From: Paenibacillus methanolicus
GTDB taxonomy: Bacteria; Bacillota; Bacilli; Paenibacillales; Paenibacillaceae
Direction: 5' to 3'
Length of the DNA stretch: 64,000 bases
Assembly: GCF_008124765.1 (NCBI RefSeq)
Contig: NZ_VNHS01000002.1
Coordinates: 372,001 to 436,000, forward strand
Made by a program: the position numbers and the translations under genes. Positions 1-7,131 of this stretch are shown piece after piece. The notes under the pieces were generated by a model, which saw nothing but the letters and a program-made list of their open reading frames with translations, was not told the origin of the DNA and ran no database searches. Within the stretch, counting starts at the first letter, position 1, and every line of letters starts with the position of its first letter.

Positions 1-695
1 ATAAGCGACCGGATAAATGCCGAATCGGGTTCGCTCATATCCGCAAGCCGGCTTCTTTCTTCGCCGCTACCTGCTTCAAGAACGTGCCAATACCCCCAGC
101 TTTCCGCGAAAAGCTCGGGTTGTCCGCAGCGGCTCAGCTCGGATACGGCGACTTCGCATCGCCCGACTTCCAGCAGCTGCTCGGTCCATAACCCGGCGCT
201 CTTGTCGTCAAGGATGCCCGTAAAAACGGTAAACAACTCGGTCGAGATATCTACGCGTTCGCTCCAATATTGTTCAGCCGTCAACTTCCGCTGCTTCATC
301 CGCATATAGAAGTTCATCTTCAGCCGGTTCACTTCGCACACGCCTTCGCTGAGCAGCCGAATCATGTGAACTTGCCCCGCCTGAGCCAGCAGATGGAAAA
401 ACCGGCTGCTGTAATAATCGCCGGCCAACACCTTCAGCTGACGCGATCTCATCTCGCGTTCGGTCCGCGGTCCGGATTCGTTGTCGATCCGGTCATGAAT
501 GTCCATGCCGAGCTGAACGAGCGAGGTGACCAATGCATAAAGCTCGCCGTGCGGGTTCGGCGCGCTTGGATTCGCCAGAAAAGCGAAAAGCAGCCTTGTC
601 CGTGAATCGGGATAGAAAGGCAGCTCCGTATGCGACTGGATCATATCGTAATCCACGTATTTCCGGGCGATATCAGCAATTGTGTAAGCGTTCAT
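1..695 (-). CDS. hepS: Heptaprenyl diphosphate synthase component I, 3'-truncated by window edge
   Basis: The frame opens at an ATG (695-693) after GGAGG and runs off the left edge, so about 231 residues are visible and the C-terminus is missing. The protein begins MNAYTIADIARKYVDYDM and carries the HEPPP_synt_1-type stretch with HGELYALVTSLVQLGMDIHD and a later ADMSEPDS segment. The family supplies the small non-catalytic subunit that, with HepT, makes the C35 side chain of menaquinone. Position downstream of mtrB matches the B. subtilis mtrB-hepS-menH-hepT cluster. Identification rests on synteny and recalled family sequence, and is fairly secure. Confidence 0.82.
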   Translation of the reverse strand, partial: MNAYTIADIARKYVDYDMIQSHTELPFYPDSRTRLLFAFLANPSAPNPHGELYALVTSLVQLGMDIHDRIDNESGPRTEREMRSRQLKVLAGDYYSSRFFHLLAQAGQVHMIRLLSEGVCEVNRLKMNFYMRMKQRKLTAEQYWSERVDISTELFTVFTGILDDKSAGLWTEQLLEVGRCEVAVSELSRCGQPELFAESWGYWHVLEAGSGEERSRLADMSEPDSAFIRSL

Positions 696-824
696 CGGTC
701 AAGCCTCCGGGCACAGCAGCGAAAACTCTTGCTGTTCATAATCTAAATTATTATAGCACCTCGTTGTTGATTCCGCCATAGAACCGCGCCCTCGTCTCTC
801 TCTCTTACCGGCGCAACGTGGCCA

Positions 825-1349
825 TTAACGGACGAAGGACATGCGCAGTCGCTCTCGCCACACCGGATCCAGGTCCGGTCGCGCGCCTCCGACTTCGGTT
901 AACGCGCCAGCCAACCATTCATCCGTACGGCGGATATCGGCAGCCGCTTGCATGACGGTCGATCGCCCGCCTGCTGCATCGGCCTTCACGAATCGGACGA
1001 GCAGCCGGTTGACGTTGCTTGTCTGGACATAGGACAAATCGGCCAGCTGCTGCAGATCGCGCATCCACAGATCGATTCGTCCCGGCATGCCGTCCACCGC
1101 TAGGTCGACGGATAAGACCCCTTCCTTCCAGTCCGCCTTCCGGATCGGCAGCTTTAATTTCTGGGCGATCATCGAATCGACCAGATTACGGGTTTCGAGT
1201 TTGTGGATCGGCGAAGCGCGGAATACCGCGATTCCCTCTTGCGAGTTTTGCATTCTACGCTCCGCGATCGGCAGCAGCGTCAGCAGCGCCGTTACGACGA
1301 GCGCCGCCCCCACAGCCCCGAGCAGCCTTTTCCACACGGTCATGTCCAT
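825..1349 (-). CDS. Hypothetical protein with one N-terminal membrane segment
   Basis: The protein has 174 residues, starting at ATG 1349 (MDMTVWKRLLGAVG), which follows GGAAGG; a second ATG two codons later is equally possible. A hydrophobic segment covers about residues 9-26 and is followed by a soluble, charged domain ending in WRERLRMSFVR. It therefore looks like a membrane-anchored extracytoplasmic protein or one with an uncleaved signal. It lies between mtrB and hepS, a slot B. subtilis leaves empty. The upstream region carries two TTGTACAA palindromes. I do not recognise the family; the gene is probably real because frame, start site and spacing all fit. Confidence 0.65.
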   Translation of the reverse strand: MDMTVWKRLLGAVGAALVVTALLTLLPIAERRMQNSQEGIAVFRASPIHKLETRNLVDSMIAQKLKLPIRKADWKEGVLSVDLAVDGMPGRIDLWMRDLQQLADLSYVQTSNVNRLLVRFVKADAAGGRSTVMQAAADIRRTDEWLAGALTEVGGARPDLDPVWRERLRMSFVR

Positions 1350-1359
1350 CCCGCCTTCC

Positions 1360-1390
1360 TTGTACAATCGTTCGCTATTCTATTGTACAA
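1360..1390 (-). promoter_or_regulatory. Pair of TTGTACAA palindromes upstream of the 825-1349 gene
   Basis: TTGTACAAT at 1360-1368 and ATTGTACAA at 1382-1390 form an inverted repeat. Each half is itself the 8-bp palindrome TTGTACAA. Their centres are 22 bp apart, about two helical turns, in the gap between the mtrB terminator and the next start codon. The layout resembles a two-site operator for a dimeric regulator. No regulator can be named. Confidence 0.35.
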
Positions 1391-1416
1391 AGAAAAAAAG
1401 CAGGCTATGCCTGCTT
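1390..1416 (-). terminator. Rho-independent terminator after mtrB
   Basis: Read on the minus strand, AAGCAGGC and GCCTGCTT pair around a 3-nt loop and are followed by a run of seven T. It ends the mtrB transcript about 40 nt after its stop codon. Confidence 0.85.
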
Positions 1417-1458
1417 GGACGCTCGTTTATGATTGATTTCGTGCAATCGGTTCCGGAG

Positions 1459-1677
1459 CTACTCGTCGGTTTCGACCGTGCCGTGGCGCGTAATGACGCT
1501 CGCCTTCCCGCGGATTTTAATTGCGGACGTGTGGTCGGTGAATTGAGCGATCAGCACTTCGCCTTTATCCAGCTTCTCCGTATGGTGGAACTTCGTATCC
1601 TGGCCCCGCGTCAGTCCAATGACCTGAACGCCTTGCGCCTTCGCCTTGATGACGATGTACTCGCTGTTCTCGCTCAC
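1459..1677 (-). CDS. mtrB: Tryptophan RNA-binding attenuation protein TRAP
   Basis: The protein has 72 residues, starting at GTG 1677 ([13 protein letters not shown]), with a GGGGGAG Shine-Dalgarno; the longer open frame upstream runs into a tRNA gene and is not coding. Length and sequence fit TRAP (75 aa in B. subtilis). The tryptophan-binding loops are visible ([15 protein letters not shown] and [15 protein letters not shown]), as is the RNA-contacting lysine/arginine set K37, K56 and R58 that reads GAG/UAG triplets. TRAP forms an 11-mer that terminates trp operon transcription when tryptophan is abundant. It sits between hbs and hepS as in B. subtilis, but folE is absent. It has its own terminator. 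Confidence 0.93.
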   Translation of the reverse strand: MSENSEYIVIKAKAQGVQVIGLTRGQDTKFHHTEKLDKGEVLIAQFTDHTSAIKIRGKASVITRHGTVETDE

Positions 1678-1765
1678 CCTCGTCTCCCCCTCTTCCTGGT
1701 TCGTATTCGAAAAAAACTGCCGCCCGTTCAACCGATGAACCGGGCAGCAGTCATGGCGTCTTTCT

Positions 1766-1842
1766 TGGTCGGGTGTACCGGATTTGAACTGGCGACCTCT
1801 ACCACCCCAAGGTAGCGCTCTACCAAGCTGAGCTAACACCCG
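1766..1842 (-). tRNA. tRNA-Pro (anticodon GGG), CCA encoded
   Basis: On the minus strand a full 77-nt cloverleaf is present. The acceptor arm CGGGTGT pairs with ACACCCG, followed by discriminator A and an encoded CCA. The D-arm is GCTC/GAGC. The anticodon stem CTACC/GGTAG surrounds the loop TTGGGGT, giving anticodon GGG, which reads CCC and CCU proline codons. The T-arm carries TTCAAAT. It lies between hbs and mtrB and may be cotranscribed with mtrB, 88 nt downstream. Confidence 0.95.
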
Positions 1843-1955
1843 AGATGCGGTAGCGCACGGAATCGGATCATCGATACCTGCCGCTGGAACCGCAAAAGTA
1901 TTCTACTGGATTTATTACCCAAAGTCAATAGAAACCGGGAGCGTTTTGATTAAGT

Positions 1956-2111
1956 TGAAACGGCTGTCGCCTCCTTTGGTGGCGAGGCGCGTTCCATTCC
2001 GGATAAGCTGATAGGTTTGCGCTCACAATCGGAAGATTGGGAATGCAGCATTCAGCGAGCGAGAAATACAAAATGATGGATAAGCGTGAAGCTTATACGT
2101 GCTTGTATTTT
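1956..2111. repeat. Family B two-hairpin repeat, copy 1, interrupted by a family A palindrome
   Basis: The left arm runs from TGAAACGGCTG (1956) to CGCGTTCCATTCCGGA, and the right arm from GAAATACAAAATG to CTTGTATTTT (2111). Both arms align with the uninterrupted copy at 50181-50278. Here the arms are separated by about 55 bp that contain the family A unit at 2007-2056, so this is a nested insertion. A GA dinucleotide flanks the insert on both sides and may be a short target duplication. Confidence 0.75.
2007..2056. repeat. Family A imperfect palindrome, nested inside family B
   Basis: The unit runs from GCTGATAGGTTTGCG to GGGAATGCAGCATTCAGC around an AATC-GGAA-GATT hairpin tip. It is the same sequence type as the units at 40971, 41029 and 59114, in reverse orientation. 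Confidence 0.8.
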
Positions 2112-2146
2112 AAAAAACGCCCGGGGCAAGTTCGCCCGGACGTTAG
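2110..2146 (-). terminator. Rho-independent terminator after hbs
   Basis: On the minus strand AACGTCCGGGC pairs with a GC-rich partner ending CCCCGGGCGTT, followed by TTTTAAAA. It abuts the right end of the family B repeat and lies 18 nt after the hbs stop codon. Confidence 0.8.
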
Positions 2147-2163
2147 CGGCTAAGGCCGCGGTG

Positions 2164-2442
2164 TTATTCTTGGGATACCAGATCCTTCAGCGATTTACCC
2201 GCTTTGAAGGAAGGGATTTTGCTTGCCGGGATGTCGATCTCTTCACCCGTTTGCGGATTGCGTCCTTTGCGAGCCTCGCGGCTCTTCACTTCAAAGTTGC
2301 CAAAGCCAACCAGTTGTACTTTGTCGCCGCTTTGCAGCGCATCGGAGATCGCATCGAACACAGCATCTACTGCTTTCGAAGCGTCCTTCTTGGAAAGGTC
2401 GGTTAGTTCTGCCACTTTCGCGATAAGTTCCGTTTTGTTCAT
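2164..2442 (-). CDS. hbs: HU-type DNA-binding protein
   Basis: The protein has 92 residues, the normal HU length, starting [20 protein letters not shown] at ATG 2442. A GTG three codons earlier is rejected because it overlaps the GGGGAGG ribosome site. The core shows [22 protein letters not shown], the beta-arm region with the RNPQTG signature that inserts into the minor groove. HU compacts the nucleoid and is essential in B. subtilis. It sits directly after spoIVA, separated by the spoIVA terminator, as in B. subtilis. Confidence 0.96.
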   Translation of the reverse strand: MNKTELIAKVAELTDLSKKDASKAVDAVFDAISDALQSGDKVQLVGFGNFEVKSREARKGRNPQTGEEIDIPASKIPSFKAGKSLKDLVSQE

Positions 2443-2703
2443 ATCTTTCACCTCCCCTTACAGCAATTGTAAACTCGCTTCATTATCATTCTGTTTATCA
2501 CAAAACGACGAAAAATATACCTAACATCCGGATATATCGGCAATTTCGCGAATGGAAGCTAGCGAAACGCCAGTCGCCGCAGTAGATTACAACCCATCGC
2601 GGAGCCATTCCCTGTTAAAGAACGAACAAACTTATAGTAATACAGGGCCTTTAGAATTTCAAGAGGCTGGCTTGGTTAATTTCACTAAAGTGGTGCGCGC
2701 GCA
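2443..2703. other. Intergenic region between spoIVA terminator and hbs, no gene seen
   Basis: About 260 bp AT-richer than its surroundings. It must contain the hbs promoter, but no -35/-10 pair with good spacing stands out. Short open frames here lack ribosome sites and look random. Confidence 0.5.
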
Positions 2704-2732
2704 TGCAAAAGACGCGCCGCTATGGCGCGTCT
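2704..2732 (-). terminator. Rho-independent terminator after spoIVA
   Basis: On the minus strand AGACGCGCC and GGCGCGTCT pair around ATAGC and are followed by TTTGC. It lies 15 nt beyond the spoIVA stop. Confidence 0.75.
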
Positions 2733-2746
2733 CTCGAGATTGGGCG

Positions 2747-4225
2747 TTATAGAATAATGGCGATCAACCCGCCGGAGCCTTCGTTAATGATGCGCCCGAG
2801 CGTCTCCTGCAGCTTGTAGCGGGCGTTGTCCGGCATCATGGCGATTTTGCCTTGGATGCCTTCGCGCACGATGGAATGCAGGGAACGGCCGAACATATCG
2901 GAATCCCATACCTTGATCGGGTCGTTCTCGAAATCTTGCATCAGGTAGCGGACGAGCTCCTCGCTCTGCTTCTCCGTGCCGATGATCGGCGCGAATTCGG
3001 ATTCCACGTCTACACGGATCATATGGATAGACGGGGCGGTCGCTTTCAATCTGACGCCGAAGCGCGAGCCTTGTCGGATCAATTCCGGCTCATCCAGCTG
3101 CATCTCGGCCAGCGTAGGCGCCGCGATGCCGTAGCCCGTCGTCTTGACCATTTCGAGCGCTTCTTGGAAGCGGTCGTACTCGCGTTTGGCATGCGAGAAT
3201 TCCTGCATCAGCTGCAGCAAGTGATCCTTGCCGCGGATCTCGACGCCGACGACTTCCATCAGGATTTGATCGTACAGTTCGTCCGGCGCGTAGAGATCGA
3301 TCTCGGCGACGCCTTGCCCCATGTTCATGCCGCTCAGTCCCGCGCGGTCGATGAAGTCATATTCGACGAACTGGCTGACGACGCGATCGACGTCGCGCAG
3401 ACGGCGAATATCTTTCACCGTATCGCGAACCGAATTTTCGTAATTGGTGCGCAGCCAGTGATTATCGTTGAGTACCATGACCCAGCTCGGCAAATTGACG
3501 TTGACTTCGTGAACCGGGAACTCGTAGAGTACCTCGCGAAGCACCGACGTCACGTCTTCCTCGCCCATTTGCGCAACGCTGAGCGTCAGTACAGGGATAT
3601 CATATTTCGCTTGCAGCTCGCTGCGCAATTGAAGCGCCTCTTCGCTGCGCGGCTTCGTGGAGTTCACGATGACCACGAACGGCTTGCCGACTTCCTTCAG
3701 CTCGTTGATGACGCGCTCTTCGGCTTCGACATAGGAGCTGCGCGGAATTTCGGCGATCGTACCGTCGGTCGTGACGACGATGCCGAGCGTCGAATGTTCT
3801 TGAATCACTTTGCGCGTGCCGATCTCGGCCGCTTCTTGGAACGGGATCGGCTCCTCGAACCATGGCGTCGTGATCATCCGCGGCCCGTTCTCGTCCTCGT
3901 AACCTTTCGCGCCTTCCACGGCGTAGCCCACGCAGTCAACGAGACGGACGTTCACGTCCAGCCCTTCCGCGACGCGAAGCTGCACGGCTTGGTTCGGCAC
4001 GAATTTCGGCTCGGTCGTCATAATCGTTTTGCCTGCGGCGCTTTGCGGGAGCTCGTCGATTGCCCGCACCCGATCGGCTTCGCTCGTGATGTTTGGCAGC
4101 ACAACCGTCTCCATGAACCGTTTGATGAAGGTTGATTTGCCCGTGCGGACCGCGCCGACGACGCCGAGGTAAATATCCCCGCCGGTTCGTTCGGCAATGT
4201 CCTTGAAAATGTCCACTTTCTCCAC
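2747..4225 (-). CDS. spoIVA: Stage IV sporulation protein A, spore coat morphogenetic ATPase
   Basis: The protein has 492 residues, matching SpoIVA, starting at GTG 4225 (MEKVDIFKDIAERTGG) after GGGAGGGG. The N-terminal TRAFAC-type nucleotide-binding domain shows the Walker A GAVRTGKSTFIKRF (about residues 24-37), a Walker-B-like VRLVDCVGY and the base-recognition-like VNSTKPRS. SpoIVA binds SpoVM on the outer forespore membrane and polymerises with ATP to build the coat basement layer. The C-terminus (GSGGLIAIIL) is the part that contacts the membrane in the family. A candidate mother-cell sigma-E promoter lies at 4467-4495. Confidence 0.97.
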   Translation of the reverse strand: MEKVDIFKDIAERTGGDIYLGVVGAVRTGKSTFIKRFMETVVLPNITSEADRVRAIDELPQSAAGKTIMTTEPKFVPNQAVQLRVAEGLDVNVRLVDCVGYAVEGAKGYEDENGPRMITTPWFEEPIPFQEAAEIGTRKVIQEHSTLGIVVTTDGTIAEIPRSSYVEAEERVINELKEVGKPFVVIVNSTKPRSEEALQLRSELQAKYDIPVLTLSVAQMGEEDVTSVLREVLYEFPVHEVNVNLPSWVMVLNDNHWLRTNYENSVRDTVKDIRRLRDVDRVVSQFVEYDFIDRAGLSGMNMGQGVAEIDLYAPDELYDQILMEVVGVEIRGKDHLLQLMQEFSHAKREYDRFQEALEMVKTTGYGIAAPTLAEMQLDEPELIRQGSRFGVRLKATAPSIHMIRVDVESEFAPIIGTEKQSEELVRYLMQDFENDPIKVWDSDMFGRSLHSIVREGIQGKIAMMPDNARYKLQETLGRIINEGSGGLIAIIL

Positions 4226-4466
4226 TGATATCCCCTCCCAATCGTATTTCGCCAGTACATGGACGTACCGTTACTGCCGCGTTTCCTCCTGCTGTGTAGT
4301 CGTCAGGGTTCGCCGCCATCCGCCGGTCGGAGCAGGCAAGCGACGCAACTCGTACATGAATTTGGACTAGTAATAGCTTATTAGGCCAAAGCCGCGATTA
4401 TGACGACCGCGCGAGGAAATCTTTTAAACCCCGTACTTTCCCCGCACTCGCTCCTTCCAAGATTGA

Positions 4467-4495
4467 GATATATGAGAGAAAGGAAAGGGGTATGA
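4467..4495 (-). promoter_or_regulatory. Candidate sigma-E promoter for spoIVA
   Basis: On the minus strand TCATACC (-35-like), 14 bp, then CATATATC (-10-like; consensus CATANNNT, last base mismatched). It lies about 240 nt upstream of spoIVA, which is sigma-E controlled in B. subtilis. The implied leader is long, so this is tentative. Confidence 0.35.
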
Positions 4496-4532
4496 CAGGA
4501 AAGGAGAAAAACGCAAAAAAACCTTTAGGAAC

Positions 4533-4668
4533 GGCAATTTGGTTTGCGTTTCGGTAAGAAAACGCAGCATATTGCCAACGGATTATTGGCTTGCGTTTCG
4601 GTTAAGAAACGCAGCATTCATCCACGGCAATTGGTTTGCTTTTCCGAACGGAAACGCAGCATATTGCC
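4533..4668. repeat. Array of three tandem imperfect palindromes related to family A
   Basis: Three adjacent units (4533-4576, 4580-4623, 4626-4668), each 43-44 bp, share the core TTTGCGTTTC - short loop - GAAACGCAGCAT. Outer arms differ but stay complementary: GGCAAT/ATTGCC in units 1 and 3, GGAT/ATCC in unit 2. The core resembles family A units (GGTTTGCG / GCAGCATT). They fill the gap between the yphF-like gene and spoIVA, downstream of the former. The rest of this 480-bp gap (4226-4532) shows only the candidate spoIVA promoter. Confidence 0.85.
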
Positions 4669-4705
4669 TATCTCAAAGGTCTTTGCGTCGTGAAGAGTCC
4701 GGTCG

Positions 4706-5431
4706 TTACTTCGCCGCGACCGGCTTCGGCTCGTTGTTAATAAAGCGATACGCCGGCGACTTCACCGGCACGAAATCGGAGCGGCTGGCGAGCAGTTCCC
4801 GTAAATCTTGATCCGGCGAAGGAGACTCGCCCGACTTCTGAATCGCCTGCATCATGTCCGCCGTATAATCGACGTACACATTGCCGCCCGCGTCCATCAT
4901 CGTTTGCTGCGTCTGTCCGGTAAATATGCTGACGAGTTTAGGCTCGCGAACGTTAAGCGCCGAATAGTCGATCCGATAATAGCCCGGATAGACCTCTTCC
5001 CCTCTCGGGAGCGCGCCTTTCGTACGTTGATAGGAAGAAACTTCACGTTGGACGTCGTTCACCTGCTGATAGACCGCTAGATTCATTAGTTTGACCGTAG
5101 GATCGGTCTCCTCGTTAATAATCAAAAAATAGTAGTTCCCGCCCTTCTCGAACGCCGCAGGGGGGATATCGCTCAAATATTTCATGCGCGTCAGTTTGCC
5201 GAAATCGATCAGGTACTTCTCGTATACGGGCGTATTAGGCTCGCTGTTCATAATCGGCAGCAAGCCGGTGTCCTTCTGATACTGGTCGATGACCGTTTGC
5301 ACGTTCATGACCTCGTCTTTGGCCGGCAATTGGCTCGCCGCGCGCTCCTCATCCGGATACAAGCATCCGGACAGCAGAACCGCCATAACGACCATGACGG
5401 CCGCTAGACGCGAGCTCCTCCATCTATTCAT
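4706..5431 (-). CDS. YphF-like lipoprotein
   Basis: The protein has 241 residues, starting at ATG 5431 (MNRWRSSRLAAVMVV), preceded by GGGAGGA. It has a positively charged N-end, a hydrophobic core and the lipobox LLSGC, so it should be a lipid-anchored extracytoplasmic protein. The mature part carries no motif I recognise. Position between spoIVA and the yphE-gpsA-der block matches B. subtilis yphF, a lipoprotein of similar length; that assignment is by synteny. Three genes separate it from yphE here. Confidence 0.72.
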   Translation of the reverse strand: MNRWRSSRLAAVMVVMAVLLSGCLYPDEERAASQLPAKDEVMNVQTVIDQYQKDTGLLPIMNSEPNTPVYEKYLIDFGKLTRMKYLSDIPPAAFEKGGNYYFLIINEETDPTVKLMNLAVYQQVNDVQREVSSYQRTKGALPRGEEVYPGYYRIDYSALNVREPKLVSIFTGQTQQTMMDAGGNVYVDYTADMMQAIQKSGESPSPDQDLRELLASRSDFVPVKSPAYRFINNEPKPVAAK

Positions 5432-5469
5432 CTGTCTGTTTCCTCCCTTCATTTCACACCGCCCAGCCG

Positions 5470-5814
5470 CTACCACAGCGGCTCCTCTTCCTGTCGCTGC
5501 AGTTGCTTGCGCACCGCCGCGCGCAGCGGATCTTCCGGCACGGTAACGACGGCGGGACCATTCACTCGCGCTTGGCAGGCAAGTCTCGCTCCCTCTGCGT
5601 CCAATCCGGCCAGCTTACGCTGTTCCATCGGTTGGATCAGAGATAACCCTTGGCCGTCCGTCGTGACTTTGCACATCAAACAGGCTGCCTTCCCGTCGCA
5701 GCGCGTACGAATCGGCACCCCTGCTCTTCTCGCCGCTTCGAGAACCGATATCCCGACGCGAACCTGAATCGTTTTGTTATCCGGCATAAAAGTCAAGGGA
5801 ACTTTAGCGCTCAT
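5470..5814 (-). CDS. 2Fe-2S ferredoxin-like protein
   Basis: The protein has 114 residues. The cluster-binding loop RCDGKAACLMCKV gives C-X5-C-X2-C, with a fourth cysteine in RLACQARVNG. The C-X5-C spacing is that of adrenodoxin-type rather than plant-type ferredoxins. It should carry a [2Fe-2S] cluster and pass single electrons; the partner is unknown. Its start overlaps the end of the nucleotidyltransferase gene by 11 nt, so translation is likely coupled, and the lipoprotein follows 38 nt downstream. A second, plant-type ferredoxin lies on the other side of the nucleotidyltransferase. Confidence 0.85.
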   Translation of the reverse strand: MSAKVPLTFMPDNKTIQVRVGISVLEAARRAGVPIRTRCDGKAACLMCKVTTDGQGLSLIQPMEQRKLAGLDAEGARLACQARVNGPAVVTVPEDPLRAAVRKQLQRQEEEPLW

Positions 5815-6418
5815 CGAACGTTCCCCATTCCGGCAAATTCAATTGCTGATGTACATCCGCGACGATGCTGTCCTTGAAACTTCCGCCATGCTCCACGGCA
5901 CGCAGTCCCGCCATGTGCGGCGCCGGATTGCGCCGAATCGCCTCCATGATCAACGATGTTCGGTCCTCTCTGACGCGCAGCACGTTGAACCACAGCTCGT
6001 GCGCGAGCGGCACGATCCCCACCGGATATCCCCCGCACGCGACAACGTGCCGGTGCCGATACAGCAGCTCGTTAATCTTCACTACATAACTGCCTCCGCC
6101 CGCGTGCACTTCAAACCCGCCGACTAGCTCGACGGCAACGCCTTCGATCTCATAATGGCTGAGCACGGACCGGTACATGCCCGTCACGCTCTCGTGCGGT
6201 TGGTCGAGCGCATAGCGTTCCAACCTTTCGTGGATGAACCGAGCTTCACCCAAATCCGCATATAAATCCAAATCGCGTGGCGGCTGCGAGAGCCGCAAGC
6301 CGCGAAGCATGAGACCAGCGCTGCCGCCGACGAGCCACTTCGCTCCCGTTCCCTCAATACTTGCCGCGACACTCGTCAGCGCCCGGCGGACCGTCTCTTC
6401 GTCGCTCACGGCCGTCAC
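5804..6418 (-). CDS. Nucleotidyltransferase-fold protein
   Basis: The protein has 204 residues. Near the N-terminus WLVGGSAGLMLRGLRLSQPPRD followed by DLDLY matches the polymerase-beta-like nucleotidyltransferase signature (GG/S then DxD), as in AbiEii/MNT-type and related domains of unknown substrate. A later VAVELVGGFEV could supply the third acidic residue. No toxin-antitoxin partner is visible. Instead it is sandwiched between two small 2Fe-2S ferredoxins with an overlap and a 7-nt gap, an operon context that does not point to a known pathway. Fold assignment is moderately sure; function is unknown. Confidence 0.7.
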   Translation of the reverse strand: MTAVSDEETVRRALTSVAASIEGTGAKWLVGGSAGLMLRGLRLSQPPRDLDLYADLGEARFIHERLERYALDQPHESVTGMYRSVLSHYEIEGVAVELVGGFEVHAGGGSYVVKINELLYRHRHVVACGGYPVGIVPLAHELWFNVLRVREDRTSLIMEAIRRNPAPHMAGLRAVEHGGSFKDSIVADVHQQLNLPEWGTFDER

Positions 6419-6425
6419 CTTCCTT

Positions 6426-6722
6426 CTAGAAATAAGGCTTGTTCACGGCTCTAATCCGGCCTGCCGCCGGCTTCACGATCGCCTGGCATGCCAGCCGGTA
6501 GCCTTGATCGAACTCTTCCGGCTCCATGCGGTCCCACTCGGCGTCGGTCACCTCTTCGAGAAACTCCCCGCCTTCCTCTACCAAGCAGCGGCAGCGGGCG
6601 CATGTGCCCCGCGTACAGGAAAACAACCAATCCGCCTTATGCTTAACAGCCAAGTCGAGCAGCGACATGCCTTCCTCCGCTTCTACCTCCGCCGTTCTCG
6701 TCCGCGTCACCAACTCAATCAT
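6426..6722 (-). CDS. 2Fe-2S ferredoxin, plant-type cluster motif
   Basis: The protein has 98 residues. FSCTRGTCARCRCLV gives the classic C-X4-C-X2-C, and RLACQAIV provides the fourth ligand. The N-terminal EEGMSLLDLAVKHKADW is the ubiquitin-like beta-grasp start of the family. It should be a soluble one-electron carrier. It is the first gene of a four-gene minus-strand group (ferredoxin, nucleotidyltransferase, ferredoxin, lipoprotein) inserted between the yphE and yphF positions of B. subtilis. Confidence 0.87.
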   Translation of the reverse strand: MIELVTRTRTAEVEAEEGMSLLDLAVKHKADWLFSCTRGTCARCRCLVEEGGEFLEEVTDAEWDRMEPEEFDQGYRLACQAIVKPAAGRIRAVNKPYF

Positions 6723-6780
6723 CGTACAACGACCCCTTTCTTATGTAGCGCTTCCGTTATCCCAGCCGGCTAATTAGCGA

Positions 6781-6960
6781 CTAGGCAACCGAGATAAATC
6801 CGAACAACGCGCCGAGGATTAAAGAAACGAAGGCTACCCCCGATAACACCGCTTTCAGTATTCCCTTCAACTTGTATCTCGCTACGGTGATAAGCACCGC
6901 CGATATTGCCATCAGTCCGATACCGATAAACGATACCCACATCTTTGTCATAGGATCCAT
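6781..6960 (-). CDS. yphE: DUF2768-type small membrane protein (YphE-like)
   Basis: The protein has 59 residues. The start is ATG 6960 (MDPMTKMWVSFIGIG), downstream of AGGTGG; an upstream start in the same frame has no ribosome site. It consists essentially of two hydrophobic helices (about residues 7-25 and 36-55) with a basic hinge ARYKLKG. Size, topology and location next to spoVIF-gpsA-der match B. subtilis YphE (DUF2768), function unknown. Confidence 0.75.
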   Translation of the reverse strand: MDPMTKMWVSFIGIGLMAISAVLITVARYKLKGILKAVLSGVAFVSLILGALFGFISVA

Positions 6961-7058
6961 GACCGACCACCTGCCTTGTCCCACAAAATATTCGTTCCAT
7001 TATAACATTCGGAGCCTATTCCCGGCTACTTCGCGGCTGCGGGTTACCGATTTTGACA

Positions 7059-7124
7059 CAAAAAAGGAACAGATGCGTGAGCCGCGCGACCCGCAAAGAG
7101 GAACGCGACCCCTACATCTGTTCG
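7059..7124 (-). terminator. Terminator after spoVIF
   Basis: GAACAGATG and CATCTGTTC pair across a GC-rich interior and are followed by CTTTTTTG on the minus strand, directly downstream of the spoVIF stop. Confidence 0.75.
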
Positions 7125-7131
7125 TGATTGC

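Noticed and set aside
1347..1372. LexA-type box upstream of the 825-1349 gene
   Set aside because: CGAAC is present but the second half reads GTACA rather than GTTCG; the TTGTACAA palindromes explain the symmetry better.
1678..1839. N-terminal extension of mtrB
   Set aside because: The frame runs through tRNA-Pro and the homologous protein starts at the GTG with a good ribosome site.
4533..4668. Possible CRISPR array
   Set aside because: Only three units, each internally palindromic and imperfect, with 1-3-bp gaps rather than unique spacers, and no cas genes.
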